Below are positions 1 through 18,227 of a stretch of 63,854 nucleotides of DNA, one piece after another. This stretch comes from Streptomonospora alba. GTDB lineage: Bacteria > Actinomycetota > Actinomycetes > Streptosporangiales > Streptosporangiaceae. Where the stretch lies: contig NZ_JROO01000043.1 of NCBI RefSeq assembly GCF_000826685.1, positions 1-63,854 of the forward strand, in the 5' to 3' direction. Position 1 is the first letter of the stretch. The number at the start of each line of letters is the position of its first letter. Both the position numbers and the translations under genes were made by a program. The notes below the pieces were generated by a model, which saw nothing but the letters and a program-made list of their open reading frames with translations, had not been told where the DNA came from and searched no databases.

Positions 1-189
1 CGGCGAGGCCACACCCCCCGGCAGCCGGCAGCCGATCCCCACGATCGCGATCGGCTCCGCGGCGGCGCCGGTGAGCCGGCGGTTGTCCTCCTTGAGTCGC
101 TCGTTGTCCTTCAGCGCCGAGCGCAACGCGGCGACGAGGCGTTCGGTGGCCTGCGGCTGCGACCGGTCGTGGGTGTTGGACGCGTTCAT
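1..189 (-). CDS. Type I polyketide synthase, N-terminal fragment (runs off left edge)
   Basis: Reading leftward from the ATG at 189, the first 63 residues are visible. A charged helical stretch ([20 protein letters not shown], about residues 15-34) has the look of an N-terminal docking coiled coil. It is followed at about residue 46 by [15 protein letters not shown], the usual start of a ketosynthase domain. This would be the protein that takes the chain from the upstream PKS gene, which ends 102 bases away on the same strand and carries a C-terminal docking region. AGGAAGG-like purines precede the ATG. The modules beyond the KS start lie outside the window. Confidence 0.93.
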   Translation of the reverse strand, partial: MNASNTHDRSQPQATERLVAALRSALKDNERLKEDNRRLTGAAAEPIAIVGIGCRLPGGVASP

Positions 190-291
190 CGCGGACCTTC
201 CTTGTCGTACGAGCGTGAGGGGCGGCGTCTGTCGACGGGGCAGGCCGCCGGCAATGGAGGGTGCTTTTCGGCCGCAGCGGCGCTACGGGCG

Positions 292-9945
<9,654 letters not shown>

Positions 9946-10534
9946 CAGATCCCCCTGCTCGTTCGCCCGTCCCTCAGCGCGCTGCGCACGGGAATGCGCA
10001 CACGCTGCTGAATCGGCTTCCACCTGCACATGCGCTGCGCATCGGAGTTTTCCGCGTTCGCCGAAACGATCTCGGCGTCAGACGTTCTGCGCCACCCGCC
10101 GGCGGCGCGCGGCACCAAAAGGGAAGCGGAGGCTTACCACGAAGACACACCCCGGAAACGGGGCGGCGATTCTTCCTGGACAGGCGCGGTAAAGGGGTGG
10201 GGAAGGTTCGGCGTGCCCTGTGCCATGGCTGTGCCTCGCGGTCGACGGGAAAACGGTACGCAAGAAGACCAGACCAAATGCCGCATACGGCCTCAGATGA
10301 CCACATGCGCCACTTAGACGACGCAACAGAGTGATCGTAGCCGGACCCCATTTCTTCGGCAATAGCAGCAATGTTTCGGACGCAAACGCCGATTCACCGA
10401 CAAGATCACAAAAATGGCCATGGCTATAAAAGATGCTGGTGTGACACAAGAGACGTTCGGCCCGGATCCTCCGCGGGGAGGCCTCCGGGCCGAACGGCCG
10501 ATGGTGCTCTTTCCGGTTGTGTCCGGGCGGCGGT
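9946..10534. other. Intergenic, 589 bp, upstream of the PKS
   Basis: No convincing gene is seen. It is relatively AT-rich near 10330-10440, which suits the promoter region for the leftward PKS operon. The right end holds a strong hairpin (10455-10495) beyond the monooxygenase stop codon. Confidence 0.5.
10455..10495. terminator. Strong GC-rich hairpin after the StyA-like gene
   Basis: A perfect 12-bp stem, GTTCGGCCCGGA at 10455-10466 paired with TCCGGGCCGAAC at 10484-10495, with a 17-base loop. It lies 39 bases past the stop of the leftward gene at 10535. There is no U-tract on the minus strand, as is common in actinomycete terminators. Confidence 0.6.
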
Positions 10535-11797
10535 TTACTGCCGACCGTCGTGCGCTGCTGCGACCTCCGCCAGGTACGCGCGTGCGAGCTCGGGGTCGTA
10601 GAGCCAGTCCTCGTAGTCGGGCGGGTAGTCCCAGCCCTGGATCCAGCGGTCACCGATTTCCGGGTAGCTCGCGGCGGCGCCGAGGAGTTCCTGGAAGTGC
10701 GCCGGAAGCTCCTGGTCCCAGAACGTGGACTGGAGCTCGGCGAACCGCTGCACCGGCAGCCCGTACTGCCAGAACCGCTCGAAGGCCCCGGAGAGGAACG
10801 CCTCGTCGAACGGGCGATCGCCGTGCTCCACGATGCTCTTCAGGTAGCTGCGCGCGCACCGGGTGGAGTGGTTCCATCCCTGACCGACGAAGGGGTCCAT
10901 GGTGATCACCACGTCGGCGATGCCCAGCACGAGACCGCCCGAGGGCAGCACGCCCACGGGATTGCGCACCTGCGGCGTGAAGTACTCCACCAGCGTGCTG
11001 TTGCCGTCGACCAGCGCGGCGTTGCGCACCCGCTCGTAGTACTCCGGAGCGTACTTGCGCAGCAGGTCCTGCATCCGCCGCCACTGCTCCTCGGGCTGGG
11101 GCCGGTCGGGCCAGGCGTCCATCGGGCCGCCGCGCTTGTCGCCGAGGAAGAGCGAGTGGCAGGGGCCGTCGGTGGTCAGGAACGGCACGAAGATCATGTT
11201 TCCGGCGTCCGCGGTGGACGCCGCCCAGCCGATGTTCTCGCTCTCGCCGGGGTCGGGCAGCACGTCGTAGATGTTGGCCTGGGCCACCACCCGCGGACGC
11301 GCCCCGCTGAACCGGCTCGTGTCGGCGTCGAACAGCGCACCCAGTTCACCGGAGCCCACCGCGACCACGATCAGGTCGAACATCCGCGAGAAGTAGTCGA
11401 GGTCGGTGAGCGTCACGCCGTGGATGACGACCTTGCCGCCGGAGTCCTCGAAGTACTCCAGCCAGTCGGCCATCTTGATCCGCCGGTCGATGGAGACCGT
11501 GTACCGGTCCCCCTTGCCCGTCCTGCCCTTCAGCGCGACCGGGTCCGCGCCCGGCGGATAGAGGTGGATCTTGAAGTCCGTCATCCGCGGGGCCTGGCCG
11601 GTCCAGAAGTCCAGGTGCAGCTCGCGTTCGTAGTCCAGGGCGGTCGGGAAGGTCACCTGGGTCACGGAGGGCCTGCCGGTACGGATCTCCTTCGAGCTCT
11701 GCCCGGTGATCACCGTGACGTCGTAGCCGTGGTTGAGCAGGCCGTGGGCCAGATGGAGACCCGAGTGCCCGGCTCCGACGATGAGGATCTTGCGCAT
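10535..11797 (-). CDS. StyA-like FAD-dependent monooxygenase (styrene/indole monooxygenase family), conservon-associated
   Basis: A 420-residue flavoprotein monooxygenase. The N-terminus has the FAD-binding GAGHSGLHLAHGL motif (about 8-20). The C-terminal half contains GIADVVITMDPFVGQGWN (about 293-310), matching the conserved DP..GQG segment of styrene monooxygenase oxygenase subunits. Enzymes of this family take reduced FAD from a separate reductase and epoxidise or hydroxylate aromatic vinyl or indole substrates. No reductase gene is visible nearby. The ATG at 11797 follows AAAAGGACC. The gene starts 61 bases after the stop of the conservon GTPase gene on the same strand, so co-transcription is likely. 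The substrate cannot be predicted. Confidence 0.82.
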   Translation of the reverse strand: MRKILIVGAGHSGLHLAHGLLNHGYDVTVITGQSSKEIRTGRPSVTQVTFPTALDYERELHLDFWTGQAPRMTDFKIHLYPPGADPVALKGRTGKGDRYTVSIDRRIKMADWLEYFEDSGGKVVIHGVTLTDLDYFSRMFDLIVVAVGSGELGALFDADTSRFSGARPRVVAQANIYDVLPDPGESENIGWAASTADAGNMIFVPFLTTDGPCHSLFLGDKRGGPMDAWPDRPQPEEQWRRMQDLLRKYAPEYYERVRNAALVDGNSTLVEYFTPQVRNPVGVLPSGGLVLGIADVVITMDPFVGQGWNHSTRCARSYLKSIVEHGDRPFDEAFLSGAFERFWQYGLPVQRFAELQSTFWDQELPAHFQELLGAAASYPEIGDRWIQGWDYPPDYEDWLYDPELARAYLAEVAAAHDGRQ

Positions 11798-11858
11798 CTA
11801 AGTGGTCCTTTTGGCGAAGTCTGCGGTATGCGCCGACCGGGAGGAGGCGGCGCTGCGG

Positions 11859-12455
11859 TCACCCGACCGGCGCAGCGGCGGCGTTGTTCGACAGCGCGTA
11901 CCGGAGCAGCGTCTTGAGCACCGACCCGCTGGAGGAGCGGTCGCGGGCGTCGAAGTCGAGGATGGGAACGTCGCTGCTCACCTCGAGCGCCTCGCGGATC
12001 TGCTCGGTCGTGTATTCGAGCGCGCCGTCGAACTTGTTGAGCGCCACGACGTAGGGGATGCGCCGGTTCGTCTCGAAGTAGTCGACGGCCTCGAAGCTGT
12101 CGGCCAGCCGACGGCAGTCGACGACCACCACCGCGCCCACGGCCCCGCGCACGAGGTCGTCCCACATGAACCAGAACCGCGCCTGGCCCGGCGTGCCGAA
12201 CATGTAGAGGATCAACTGCTGGTCGACGGTGATGCGGCCGAAATCCATTGCCACGGTGGTCGTGACCTTCTGCGGCGTGGCCGAGGTGTCGTCGTGCGGG
12301 ACGCTCGCCTCGGTCATCACGGCTTCGGTTGTCACCGCCGGGATCTCCGAGACCGAGCCGACGAGTGTCGTCTTCCCCGCTCCGAAACCGCCGGCGATGA
12401 CGATCTTGGTCGACATCTTGGTCTGGATGTCACTGGAAAAGTCGTTCGAGACCAC
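11859..12455 (-). CDS. cvnD: Conservon small GTPase CvnD
   Basis: A 198-residue MglA/Ras-like GTPase, the fourth gene of an actinobacterial conservon. Visible motifs are the Walker A GGFGAGKTTL (about 22-31), the switch II FGTPGQARFWFMWD and the G4 motif NKFD. The reading frame is open further upstream, but GTG at 12455 (VVSNDFSS) follows a GAGAGGG element and gives the usual 26-base overlap with cvnC. CvnD proteins are thought to act with CvnA-C as a membrane-associated signalling complex analogous to eukaryotic G-protein systems. Confidence 0.9.
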   Translation of the reverse strand: MVSNDFSSDIQTKMSTKIVIAGGFGAGKTTLVGSVSEIPAVTTEAVMTEASVPHDDTSATPQKVTTTVAMDFGRITVDQQLILYMFGTPGQARFWFMWDDLVRGAVGAVVVVDCRRLADSFEAVDYFETNRRIPYVVALNKFDGALEYTTEQIREALEVSSDVPILDFDARDRSSSGSVLKTLLRYALSNNAAAAPVG

Positions 12456-12789
12456 GAAGCGCCCTCTCGAGAACCTGGTTTTCGGACGGGCTGTCGCCCG
12501 TGATTGTGGGATGGATGTATACGACCCCCAGTTCGGCGAGATCACTCAGCAGCACCTGCGTCACGCCGAGCGGGATCTTCAGCTCCGCCGACACCTCGGC
12601 GACCGAGCGCGTCTCCCGGCACAGCAGGTAGATCCGCTGCGACTCGGGCATGAGGTTCGCGGGAGCGTCGTTGCTCGGATCGGCGGTGGAGACGAGCGTC
12701 TGCACCATGAGGGGGTGGCGTGATCGGGTCCGCCCGCCCGTGAACGTGTAGGGGCGGATGCGCGAGCCCCTTCGCTTGCGGTAGCTCAT
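12430..12789 (-). CDS. cvnC: Conservon DUF742 protein CvnC
   Basis: A 119-residue DUF742 protein. The N-terminus is basic with RIRPYTFTGGRT, followed by the winged-helix-like core (SQRIYLLCRETRSVAEVSAE ... VLLSDLAELG) typical of CvnC. It lies between cvnB and cvnD and overlaps cvnD by 26 bases, which suggests translational coupling. Confidence 0.9.
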   Translation of the reverse strand: MSYRKRRGSRIRPYTFTGGRTRSRHPLMVQTLVSTADPSNDAPANLMPESQRIYLLCRETRSVAEVSAELKIPLGVTQVLLSDLAELGVVYIHPTITGDSPSENQVLERALRGLERLFQ

Positions 12790-12837
12790 GACTGTGGCAA
12801 CCTCTTCATTCGCTCCCGGCCTGCCCGGCCGCCGGCT

Positions 12838-13263
12838 CTAGTTCCCGATCACTTCCCGCAGCTGGGACCGCAGCTGCGGGGTGAGGGCGTGGCCGACGTT
12901 CTCCACCAGCCGGGTCATCTGGTAGGCGACGATCTTCATGTCCGCCGACGGCGTGGTGAGGACCGCCAGGCAGGAGCCGTCGCTGATCGACATGACGAAC
13001 AGGTGGCCGCGCTGCATGCGCACGATCAGCTGCTCGCACTCGCCTTTGGCGAACAGCTTCGCGCCGCCCACCGCCAGGCTGTGCATTCCGCTGGCGATGG
13101 CCGCGAGCTGCTCGGCGTGCTCCTCGGGAAAATCCTGAGAGGAGGTCAGCACCAGGCCGTCGGAGGAGACGACGACCGCATGGTCGACTCCGGGGACGTC
13201 GGCGACGAAGTTGTTGATCAGCCACGCGAAGTTCTCTGCGGTCACGGCTATCTGGTTGTCCAT
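12838..13263 (-). CDS. cvnB: Conservon roadblock/LC7 protein CvnB
   Basis: A 141-residue Roadblock/LC7 (MglB-like) protein. NFAWLINNFVADVPGVDHAV at the N-terminus and DGLVLTSSQDFP are standard for the CvnB family. These proteins are predicted regulators of the partner GTPase. I chose the ATG at 13263 (MDNQIAVT); the frame is open upstream, but that part is low-complexity Pro/Arg sequence. Confidence 0.9.
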   Translation of the reverse strand: MDNQIAVTAENFAWLINNFVADVPGVDHAVVVSSDGLVLTSSQDFPEEHAEQLAAIASGMHSLAVGGAKLFAKGECEQLIVRMQRGHLFVMSISDGSCLAVLTTPSADMKIVAYQMTRLVENVGHALTPQLRSQLREVIGN

Positions 13264-13344
13264 CGCTATGTTCCAGCTCTCTCGCTCGGCGTGCGGGGGT
13301 CGGGGACCGGAGGCGCGGGGCGCCGGCGGGCGCACCGCGGCGCG

Positions 13345-14778
13345 TCACGGCCCGTCCGCGCGGCCGTCCTCGCGGGCGGCGGCGCGCTCGCCCTCCATGA
13401 ATCCGTCCAGCTCGTCGCGGATCCGCTCGGCTCTCTCGGTGGCGTCTTCGGCGGGCGGGGGACCGGGCGGCTCCTCGGCGGGCATCATCCGCAGCGGCGA
13501 CGTGTGGGCTGTTCGGCGCGGCAACCCTGCGGAGGTGACCGCTGACGTGGCTTCGCTCTGGCGCGGGCCGCTCGGGGCGGCCGAGGCGCCGGTGTCGCCG
13601 GCGGTCTCCTGGGGTGCGGGATCGGCGCGGTGGGCACCGGGCTGGGCCGCGCCCGCGGAGGGCTGCGGAGCGGCGCCCGCCATCGCGGGCACCGCCTGCT
13701 GCGGCACCGCCGGCGCGGGGGTGGGTCCGGTGGCGCTCAGCAGCGCGGCGGGGACGACCGTGTAGGCGTTGACGCCGCGGAAGGCGCGGGCCTCCAGCTG
13801 CACCCGCAGGCCGTGGCGGTGGGCGATGCGGCTGGCGACGTAGAGCCCCATGTGCCGCATCACGCGCTTGTCCAGTACCGGGGTGCCCGCCAGGCGTGTG
13901 TTGATGTCGGCCAGCTGGTCCTCGGGGATGCCGATCCCCTCGTCCTCGACCACCACCAGCAGCGCGCCGTCGGGCATCATCTGACCGCTGATGACGACCT
14001 GGGCGTGGTCGGGTGAGTGGGTGGTGGCGTTGTCGAGCAGCTCGGCCAGCAGGTGGCTCAGGTCGTCGGCGGCCTCTCCGAGGACGAAACGGTCGGGCAG
14101 GCGGCCGAGCTGCACGCGGCCGTAATCCTTGATCTCGGACGTGGCGGCGCGGGCGACGTCGAGCAGCGCCACCGGCTCGATGCCGGAGTCGTCGCTCTCC
14201 TGGTCGGCGAGCACCAGCAGGTTCTCGCCGTTGCGCCGCATACGGGTGGCCAGGTTGTCGATCTCGAACAGCTTCGCCAGCAGGTCGGGGTCTTCGGTGG
14301 AGTCCTCCAGGCTGCCGACGATGTCCAGCAGCGACTCCACCATGGTCAGGTCGCGCATCGCCAGACCGGCGAGCGCCTCGGTGAGCAGGCCGGGGTCGGG
14401 TGGGGGCTCGGGCACGTGGACGGGCTGCGCCCAGGCGTTGTACCGGTGCGTGGCGCCGGGGGCGCCGTGCGCGGAGCCGTTGTAGGCAGGGCCGCTCCAC
14501 TGGCCCGGTCCGACCGGGTGAGGGGCGGCCCGGTGGGTAGCGGGAGCCTCCGGTCGCCAGGGGGCGGGCCCGCCGGCGGCGGGTCCCGGTGCGGGTGCCG
14601 CGGCCTGGGCCGGGGTGCCCGGCTGGAGCCGCACCGGCTGCGACTCCACCTCCCGACGGCCCATTCCCAGTCGGCGAAGCAGCCGCCGGAAGCGCCCTCC
14701 GCGGGCGGGTGAGTCGTCGTATGCGGTCATACGCGTCGGCCGGTCGTCGCGGCCGGGCGGTGAGGGCGGCTGCGCCAC
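13345..14778 (-). CDS. cvnA: Conservon sensor-kinase-like protein CvnA, short form with His-to-Asn change
   Basis: A 477-residue ATPase-domain protein. The N-terminal 130 residues are Pro/Ala-rich and no transmembrane segment or sensor domain is seen, unlike long CvnA proteins. The dimerisation helix reads FEIDNLATRMRRN (about 171-183). In CvnA relatives known to me this is DHLATR with the presumed phospho-acceptor His; here the codon is AAC, Asn175. The HATPase N-box (ELLDNATTHSPD) and G1 box (DEGIGIPE) are intact. The C-terminus is disordered. GTG 14778 is preceded by GAGGAGG. It is likely the first gene of the cvnABCD-monooxygenase operon. Confidence 0.88.
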   Translation of the reverse strand: MAQPPSPPGRDDRPTRMTAYDDSPARGGRFRRLLRRLGMGRREVESQPVRLQPGTPAQAAAPAPGPAAGGPAPWRPEAPATHRAAPHPVGPGQWSGPAYNGSAHGAPGATHRYNAWAQPVHVPEPPPDPGLLTEALAGLAMRDLTMVESLLDIVGSLEDSTEDPDLLAKLFEIDNLATRMRRNGENLLVLADQESDDSGIEPVALLDVARAATSEIKDYGRVQLGRLPDRFVLGEAADDLSHLLAELLDNATTHSPDHAQVVISGQMMPDGALLVVVEDEGIGIPEDQLADINTRLAGTPVLDKRVMRHMGLYVASRIAHRHGLRVQLEARAFRGVNAYTVVPAALLSATGPTPAPAVPQQAVPAMAGAAPQPSAGAAQPGAHRADPAPQETAGDTGASAAPSGPRQSEATSAVTSAGLPRRTAHTSPLRMMPAEEPPGPPPAEDATERAERIRDELDGFMEGERAAAREDGRADGP

Positions 14779-15383
14779 AACACGCCTCCTCGAATCGTCT
14801 CGGTGACCGGGGGATTCCGGCCCTGAAACGGCACCGGAAACACGTCGGCGGCCTGGGACCGCCGATCGCCTCGGTGCCTTGGTCGCGCGCCGCCGCACAC
14901 AGAGAACGCTCCTGCCGGGCAATTCGGTTCGGCGCTCGCACCGGCGGGGGCGGCCGCTGCGACACCTCACCCCTGAACAGGAGGTTCGTCGAGTGGATCG
15001 GAAAATCCGCGCGAAACCAGGTCATGTGCAGGTCTCACTTTTCGTCGGGATCGTCAAGTCCCTCCGAATCAACGGCGAGCCTAGCAAAGGGCAACGACGA
15101 AAACAGTGAATCCTGGAAAACGCCGCGAAGATACTTCGGGCGCACTGCCTGCGTTGAATAATCCGGCGCATGCGCAATGCCCGCTTCATGTTTGCATCGC
15201 CCGAATAGGTGCGGTTACCGAAAAGCGCGGTTCACCTCGTTCGGTGAACCGGCGTCCTGTTAGGGACTTTCGGCACTACGGCCCCGCGCACGCCGCCCGC
15301 GTCCCGCGATCAGCGAGAACGAGAGAAATGAAAGCAGGGACGGCGCCGGGCGGACACCCCGCCACGGCCGCCGGGCGCGGCGG
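14779..15383. other. Intergenic, 605 bp, between conservon and LacI gene
   Basis: No supported gene. The middle (about 15000-15200) is less GC-rich than the surroundings and probably contains the leftward cvn promoter. A hairpin is present at 15229-15250. Confidence 0.5.
15229..15250. terminator. Perfect 8-bp hairpin, candidate lacI terminator or operator
   Basis: GGTTCACC (15229-15236) and GGTGAACC (15243-15250) flank a six-base loop. It lies 134 bases beyond the LacI stop and about 450 bases upstream of cvnA, so it could be a terminator or a protein-binding palindrome. Confidence 0.35.
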
Positions 15384-16472
15384 CTACGGCCGGTAGGCCG
15401 CCGTGGATCCGCGCACGACCAGCTCCGGGGCGAACCGCAGGCGCTCGTGGCGGTGGTCGGGATCGCCGAGCTCCGACAGCAGCAGCTGCATGGCCGCCCG
15501 ACCCAGCTCGTACTTGGGCTGGCCGACGGTGGTCAGCCCCGGGTGCACCAGCGCGGCGAGGTCGACGTCGTCGTAGCCCACCACCGACAGGTCGCCCGGT
15601 GCGCTCAGTCCGCGCCCCCCCAGCCCTTTGAGGACACCCACGGCCAGCTGGTCGTTGGTGCAGAAAACCGCCTGCGGGCGGCGCTTGGGCCCGCCCGCCA
15701 GGACCTCCTCCACGGCCTTCTCGCCCGATTCGGCGTTGAGCTGGGCGGTGCGGATGACGCGCACCGCCTCGTCGGGATCGGATCCCGCCTCGGCGACGGC
15801 GGCGCACAGGCCCTCCAGCCGTGTGCGGCACTGCTCGAGGTCGGCGGGGCCGCCGAGGTAGGTGATGCGTTCGTGGCCGAGGTTGATCAGGTGGCGCCCG
15901 GCCGCCAGGCCGCCGGCGTGGTTGTCGACCGAGACGCTGCAGGCGGTCTCGCCGGGCACGTCGCCGATGTCCAACAGCACGCCGGGCACCCCCTGCTTGC
16001 GCAGCCACAGCAGGTCCTCGGTGTCGTTGTCGACGGGCATGATGACCGCGCCGGCGGCACGCTGCTCGGCCAGCAGCCGCATGGAGCGGCGCTGGCGGGC
16101 CGCCTGCTCAGCGGAGTTGAGCAGCACCACGGCCAGCCCTTCCTCGCCGGCGGTGTCCTCGACGCCGCGGGCGACCTCGGCGAAGAACGGGTTCGTGACG
16201 TCCAGAACGAGCAGGCCGACGGAGTCGCTGCGCCCCGAACGCAGATTGCGCCCGGAGGAGTTGCGGACGTAGTCGAGCTCCTGGACCGCGCGCTCGACGC
16301 GGCGCCGGGTGGACTCGGCGACACGCTCGGGGCGGTTGAGGACGTTGGAGACGGTGCCGGGGGACACACCGGCGCGCGCCGCCACGTCGTTGATGCCGAC
16401 TGGCCGGTTGGTGCCTTCGGTCGAGGACAACGCTGCTCTCCGCGGTACTCGGGCGGCTCGTAGGCCGCTCAT
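15384..16472 (-). CDS. LacI-family regulator of the L-rhamnose locus
   Basis: A 362-residue LacI-type repressor. The N-terminal HTH is INDVAARAGVSPGTVSNVLN, followed by the hinge helix (VQELDYVRNSSGRNLRSG) and a periplasmic-binding-protein-like sensor domain ending with SVVGYDDVD and PGLTTVGQP. It is divergent from the rhamnose ABC-importer operon. Palindromes of the LacI type lie at its own start (16486-16499), in front of the importer (16646-16661) and in front of rhaI (22031-22044), so autoregulation and rhamnose-responsive repression are inferred. The ATG at 16472 is used; GTG 16478 and TTG 16499 are alternatives. Confidence 0.88.
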   Translation of the reverse strand: MSGLRAARVPRRAALSSTEGTNRPVGINDVAARAGVSPGTVSNVLNRPERVAESTRRRVERAVQELDYVRNSSGRNLRSGRSDSVGLLVLDVTNPFFAEVARGVEDTAGEEGLAVVLLNSAEQAARQRRSMRLLAEQRAAGAVIMPVDNDTEDLLWLRKQGVPGVLLDIGDVPGETACSVSVDNHAGGLAAGRHLINLGHERITYLGGPADLEQCRTRLEGLCAAVAEAGSDPDEAVRVIRTAQLNAESGEKAVEEVLAGGPKRRPQAVFCTNDQLAVGVLKGLGGRGLSAPGDLSVVGYDDVDLAALVHPGLTTVGQPKYELGRAAMQLLLSELGDPDHRHERLRFAPELVVRGSTAAYRP

Positions 16473-16485
16473 GCTCACAGGTTTA

Positions 16486-16499
16486 TTAAAACGTGTCAA
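16486..16499. promoter_or_regulatory. LacI-type operator at the repressor gene start
   Basis: TTAAAACGTGTCAA differs at two positions from the symmetric form TTGAAACGTTTCAA. It overlaps the likely transcription/translation start of the leftward LacI gene and suggests autorepression. Confidence 0.55.
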
Positions 16500-16606
16500 C
16501 GTTCCGTCTCAGACTACTCTCCTGAGTCCGCCGGGGTACAGAATAACCACATCCGGCACGTCACCACACAAACACGGAGCGACGGCGACATTTCCCTGCA
16601 ACCCTC

Positions 16607-16636
16607 TTGACACACGACCTGTGACCCACCTAACGT
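16607..16636 (+). promoter_or_regulatory. Probable promoter of the rhamnose importer operon
   Basis: TTGACA (16607-16612) and TAACGT (16631-16636) are separated by 18 bases, and an operator palindrome begins 10 bases further on. This is a standard layout for a repressed housekeeping-sigma promoter. Confidence 0.55.
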
Positions 16637-16645
16637 CCCACTTCA

Positions 16646-16661
16646 TTGAAACGTTTTTCAA
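16646..16661. promoter_or_regulatory. LacI-type operator upstream of the rhamnose importer
   Basis: TTGAAACGTTTTTCAA has matching outer arms TTGAAA/TTTCAA and the central CG typical of LacI-family sites, with two extra T bases relative to the 14-mer sites at 16486 and 22031. Confidence 0.6.
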
Positions 16662-16706
16662 CGCGCGCCGCCCCCTCGCGGCGCTCGATCGTCGAAGGAG
16701 GACGCC

Positions 16707-18227
16707 GTGGACCGTCACCCACCACCGGCTCCTCCGCTCCTGTCGCTGGCGGGGGTGTCCAAGTCCTTCGGGACGGTCCACGCCCTCCAGGACGTCTCCC
16801 TTGAGCTGCGTGCGGGCGAGATCCACGCGCTCTGCGGCGAGAACGGGGCGGGAAAGTCGACCCTGGTGAAGGTCATCGCCGGGGTGCACCGTCCGGACAC
16901 CGGGCACGTCGAGGTCGGGGGCCGACCGACGGCGTTCGGCGCCCCCGCCGACGCCCAGCGGGCCGGCGTCGCGGTCATCTACCAGGAACCGACCCTGTTC
17001 CCCGACCTGTCGGTCGCGGAGAACATCTTCATGGGACGCCAGCCGCTGAGGCGCGGGCGCCGCATCGACAGGCGCGCCATGCGCGAGGCCGCCGAGGGCC
17101 TGTTCGCGCGCCTGGGCGTGCACATCGACCCGGACCGGCCCGCCCGCGGGCTCTCCATCGCCGACCAGCAGCTCGTCGAGATCGCCAAGGCGATGTCCTT
17201 CGACGCGCACGTGCTGGTGATGGACGAGCCGACCGCGGCGCTGTCGGGCGTGGAGGTCGAGCGGCTGTTCGCCGTGGCGCGCTCGCTGCGCGACGGCGGC
17301 GCCGCGGTGCTGTTCATCTCCCACCGCTTCGACGAGGTCTTCCAGCTGTGCGACCGCGTCACCGTGATGCGCGACGGCGGCTACGTCTCGACCGACCCCG
17401 TGGCCGAGCTGACCGTCGACGACCTTGTACACCGCATGGTGGGCCGGGAGGTCTCCGCGCTGTTCCCCAAGCAGGAGGTCGCCCCCGGCGAGACGGTCCT
17501 GGAGGTCGAAGGACTGGGCCGCGCCGGGGTCTTCGCCGACGTGGGATTCTCGGTGCGCGCCGGTGAGATCGTCGCGCTCGCGGGGCTGGTCGGCGCCGGG
17601 CGCAGCGAGGTCGTGCGGGCCGTCTTCGGCGTCGACCGCCACGAGTCCGGCACCGTGCGCGTGGCCGGCACCACGCTGCCCAACGGCCGTCCCGCCGCCG
17701 CCATGGCCGCCGGTGTCGCCCTGGTGCCCGAGGACCGCCGCCAGCAGGGCCTGGTGATGGAGATGTCCATCGAACGCAACGCCACACTGACCCGCCGCTG
17801 GTCGCTGAGCCGGCTGGGCCTGCTGCGCCGGCGCGACGAGCAGCGGGCGGCGGCCGCATGGGCCGAGCGGCTGCAGCTCAAGGCCGGGCGGCTCTCCGAC
17901 GCGGTCACCACGCTCTCCGGCGGCAATCAGCAGAAGGTGGTGCTGGCCAAGTGGCTGGCCACCGAACCGCAGCTGCTCATCGTCGACGAACCCACCCGCG
18001 GCATCGACGTCGGGACCAAGGCGGAGGTGCACCGGCTGCTGTCCGAACTGGCCGGCCGGGGCATCGCCGTGCTGATGGTCTCCAGCGAGCTTCCGGAGGT
18101 GCTCGGCATGGCCGACCGCGTGCTGGTCATGCACGAGGGCCGCATCACCGCCGAACTCGCCCGCGGCGAAGCCACCGAGGAGTCGGTGATGTACGCGGCG
18201 ACAGGACAGGAAGGCAGGGCGGCGTGA
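16707..18227 (+). CDS. rhaT: Rhamnose ABC importer, double ATPase subunit
   Basis: A 506-residue sugar importer ATPase with two fused ABC domains. The first has Walker [10 protein letters not shown] (about 46-54), signature-like LSIADQQ and Walker [10 protein letters not shown]. The second has the degenerate [10 protein letters not shown] typical of this family, signature LSGGNQQKV and [10 protein letters not shown]. It would energise uptake through the two permeases that follow. GTG 16707 is preceded by GAAGGAGGA. It overlaps the next gene by 4 bases (GTGA). Confidence 0.9.
   Translation: MDRHPPPAPPLLSLAGVSKSFGTVHALQDVSLELRAGEIHALCGENGAGKSTLVKVIAGVHRPDTGHVEVGGRPTAFGAPADAQRAGVAVIYQEPTLFPDLSVAENIFMGRQPLRRGRRIDRRAMREAAEGLFARLGVHIDPDRPARGLSIADQQLVEIAKAMSFDAHVLVMDEPTAALSGVEVERLFAVARSLRDGGAAVLFISHRFDEVFQLCDRVTVMRDGGYVSTDPVAELTVDDLVHRMVGREVSALFPKQEVAPGETVLEVEGLGRAGVFADVGFSVRAGEIVALAGLVGAGRSEVVRAVFGVDRHESGTVRVAGTTLPNGRPAAAMAAGVALVPEDRRQQGLVMEMSIERNATLTRRWSLSRLGLLRRRDEQRAAAAWAERLQLKAGRLSDAVTTLSGGNQQKVVLAKWLATEPQLLIVDEPTRGIDVGTKAEVHRLLSELAGRGIAVLMVSSELPEVLGMADRVLVMHEGRITAELARGEATEESVMYAATGQEGRAA

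Noticed and set aside
9946-10029. N-terminal extension of the PKS to the in-frame GTG at 10029
   Set aside because: The extra 28 residues have no KS-linker character, and GTG 9945 has a good AGGGGG site, so the shorter start was used.
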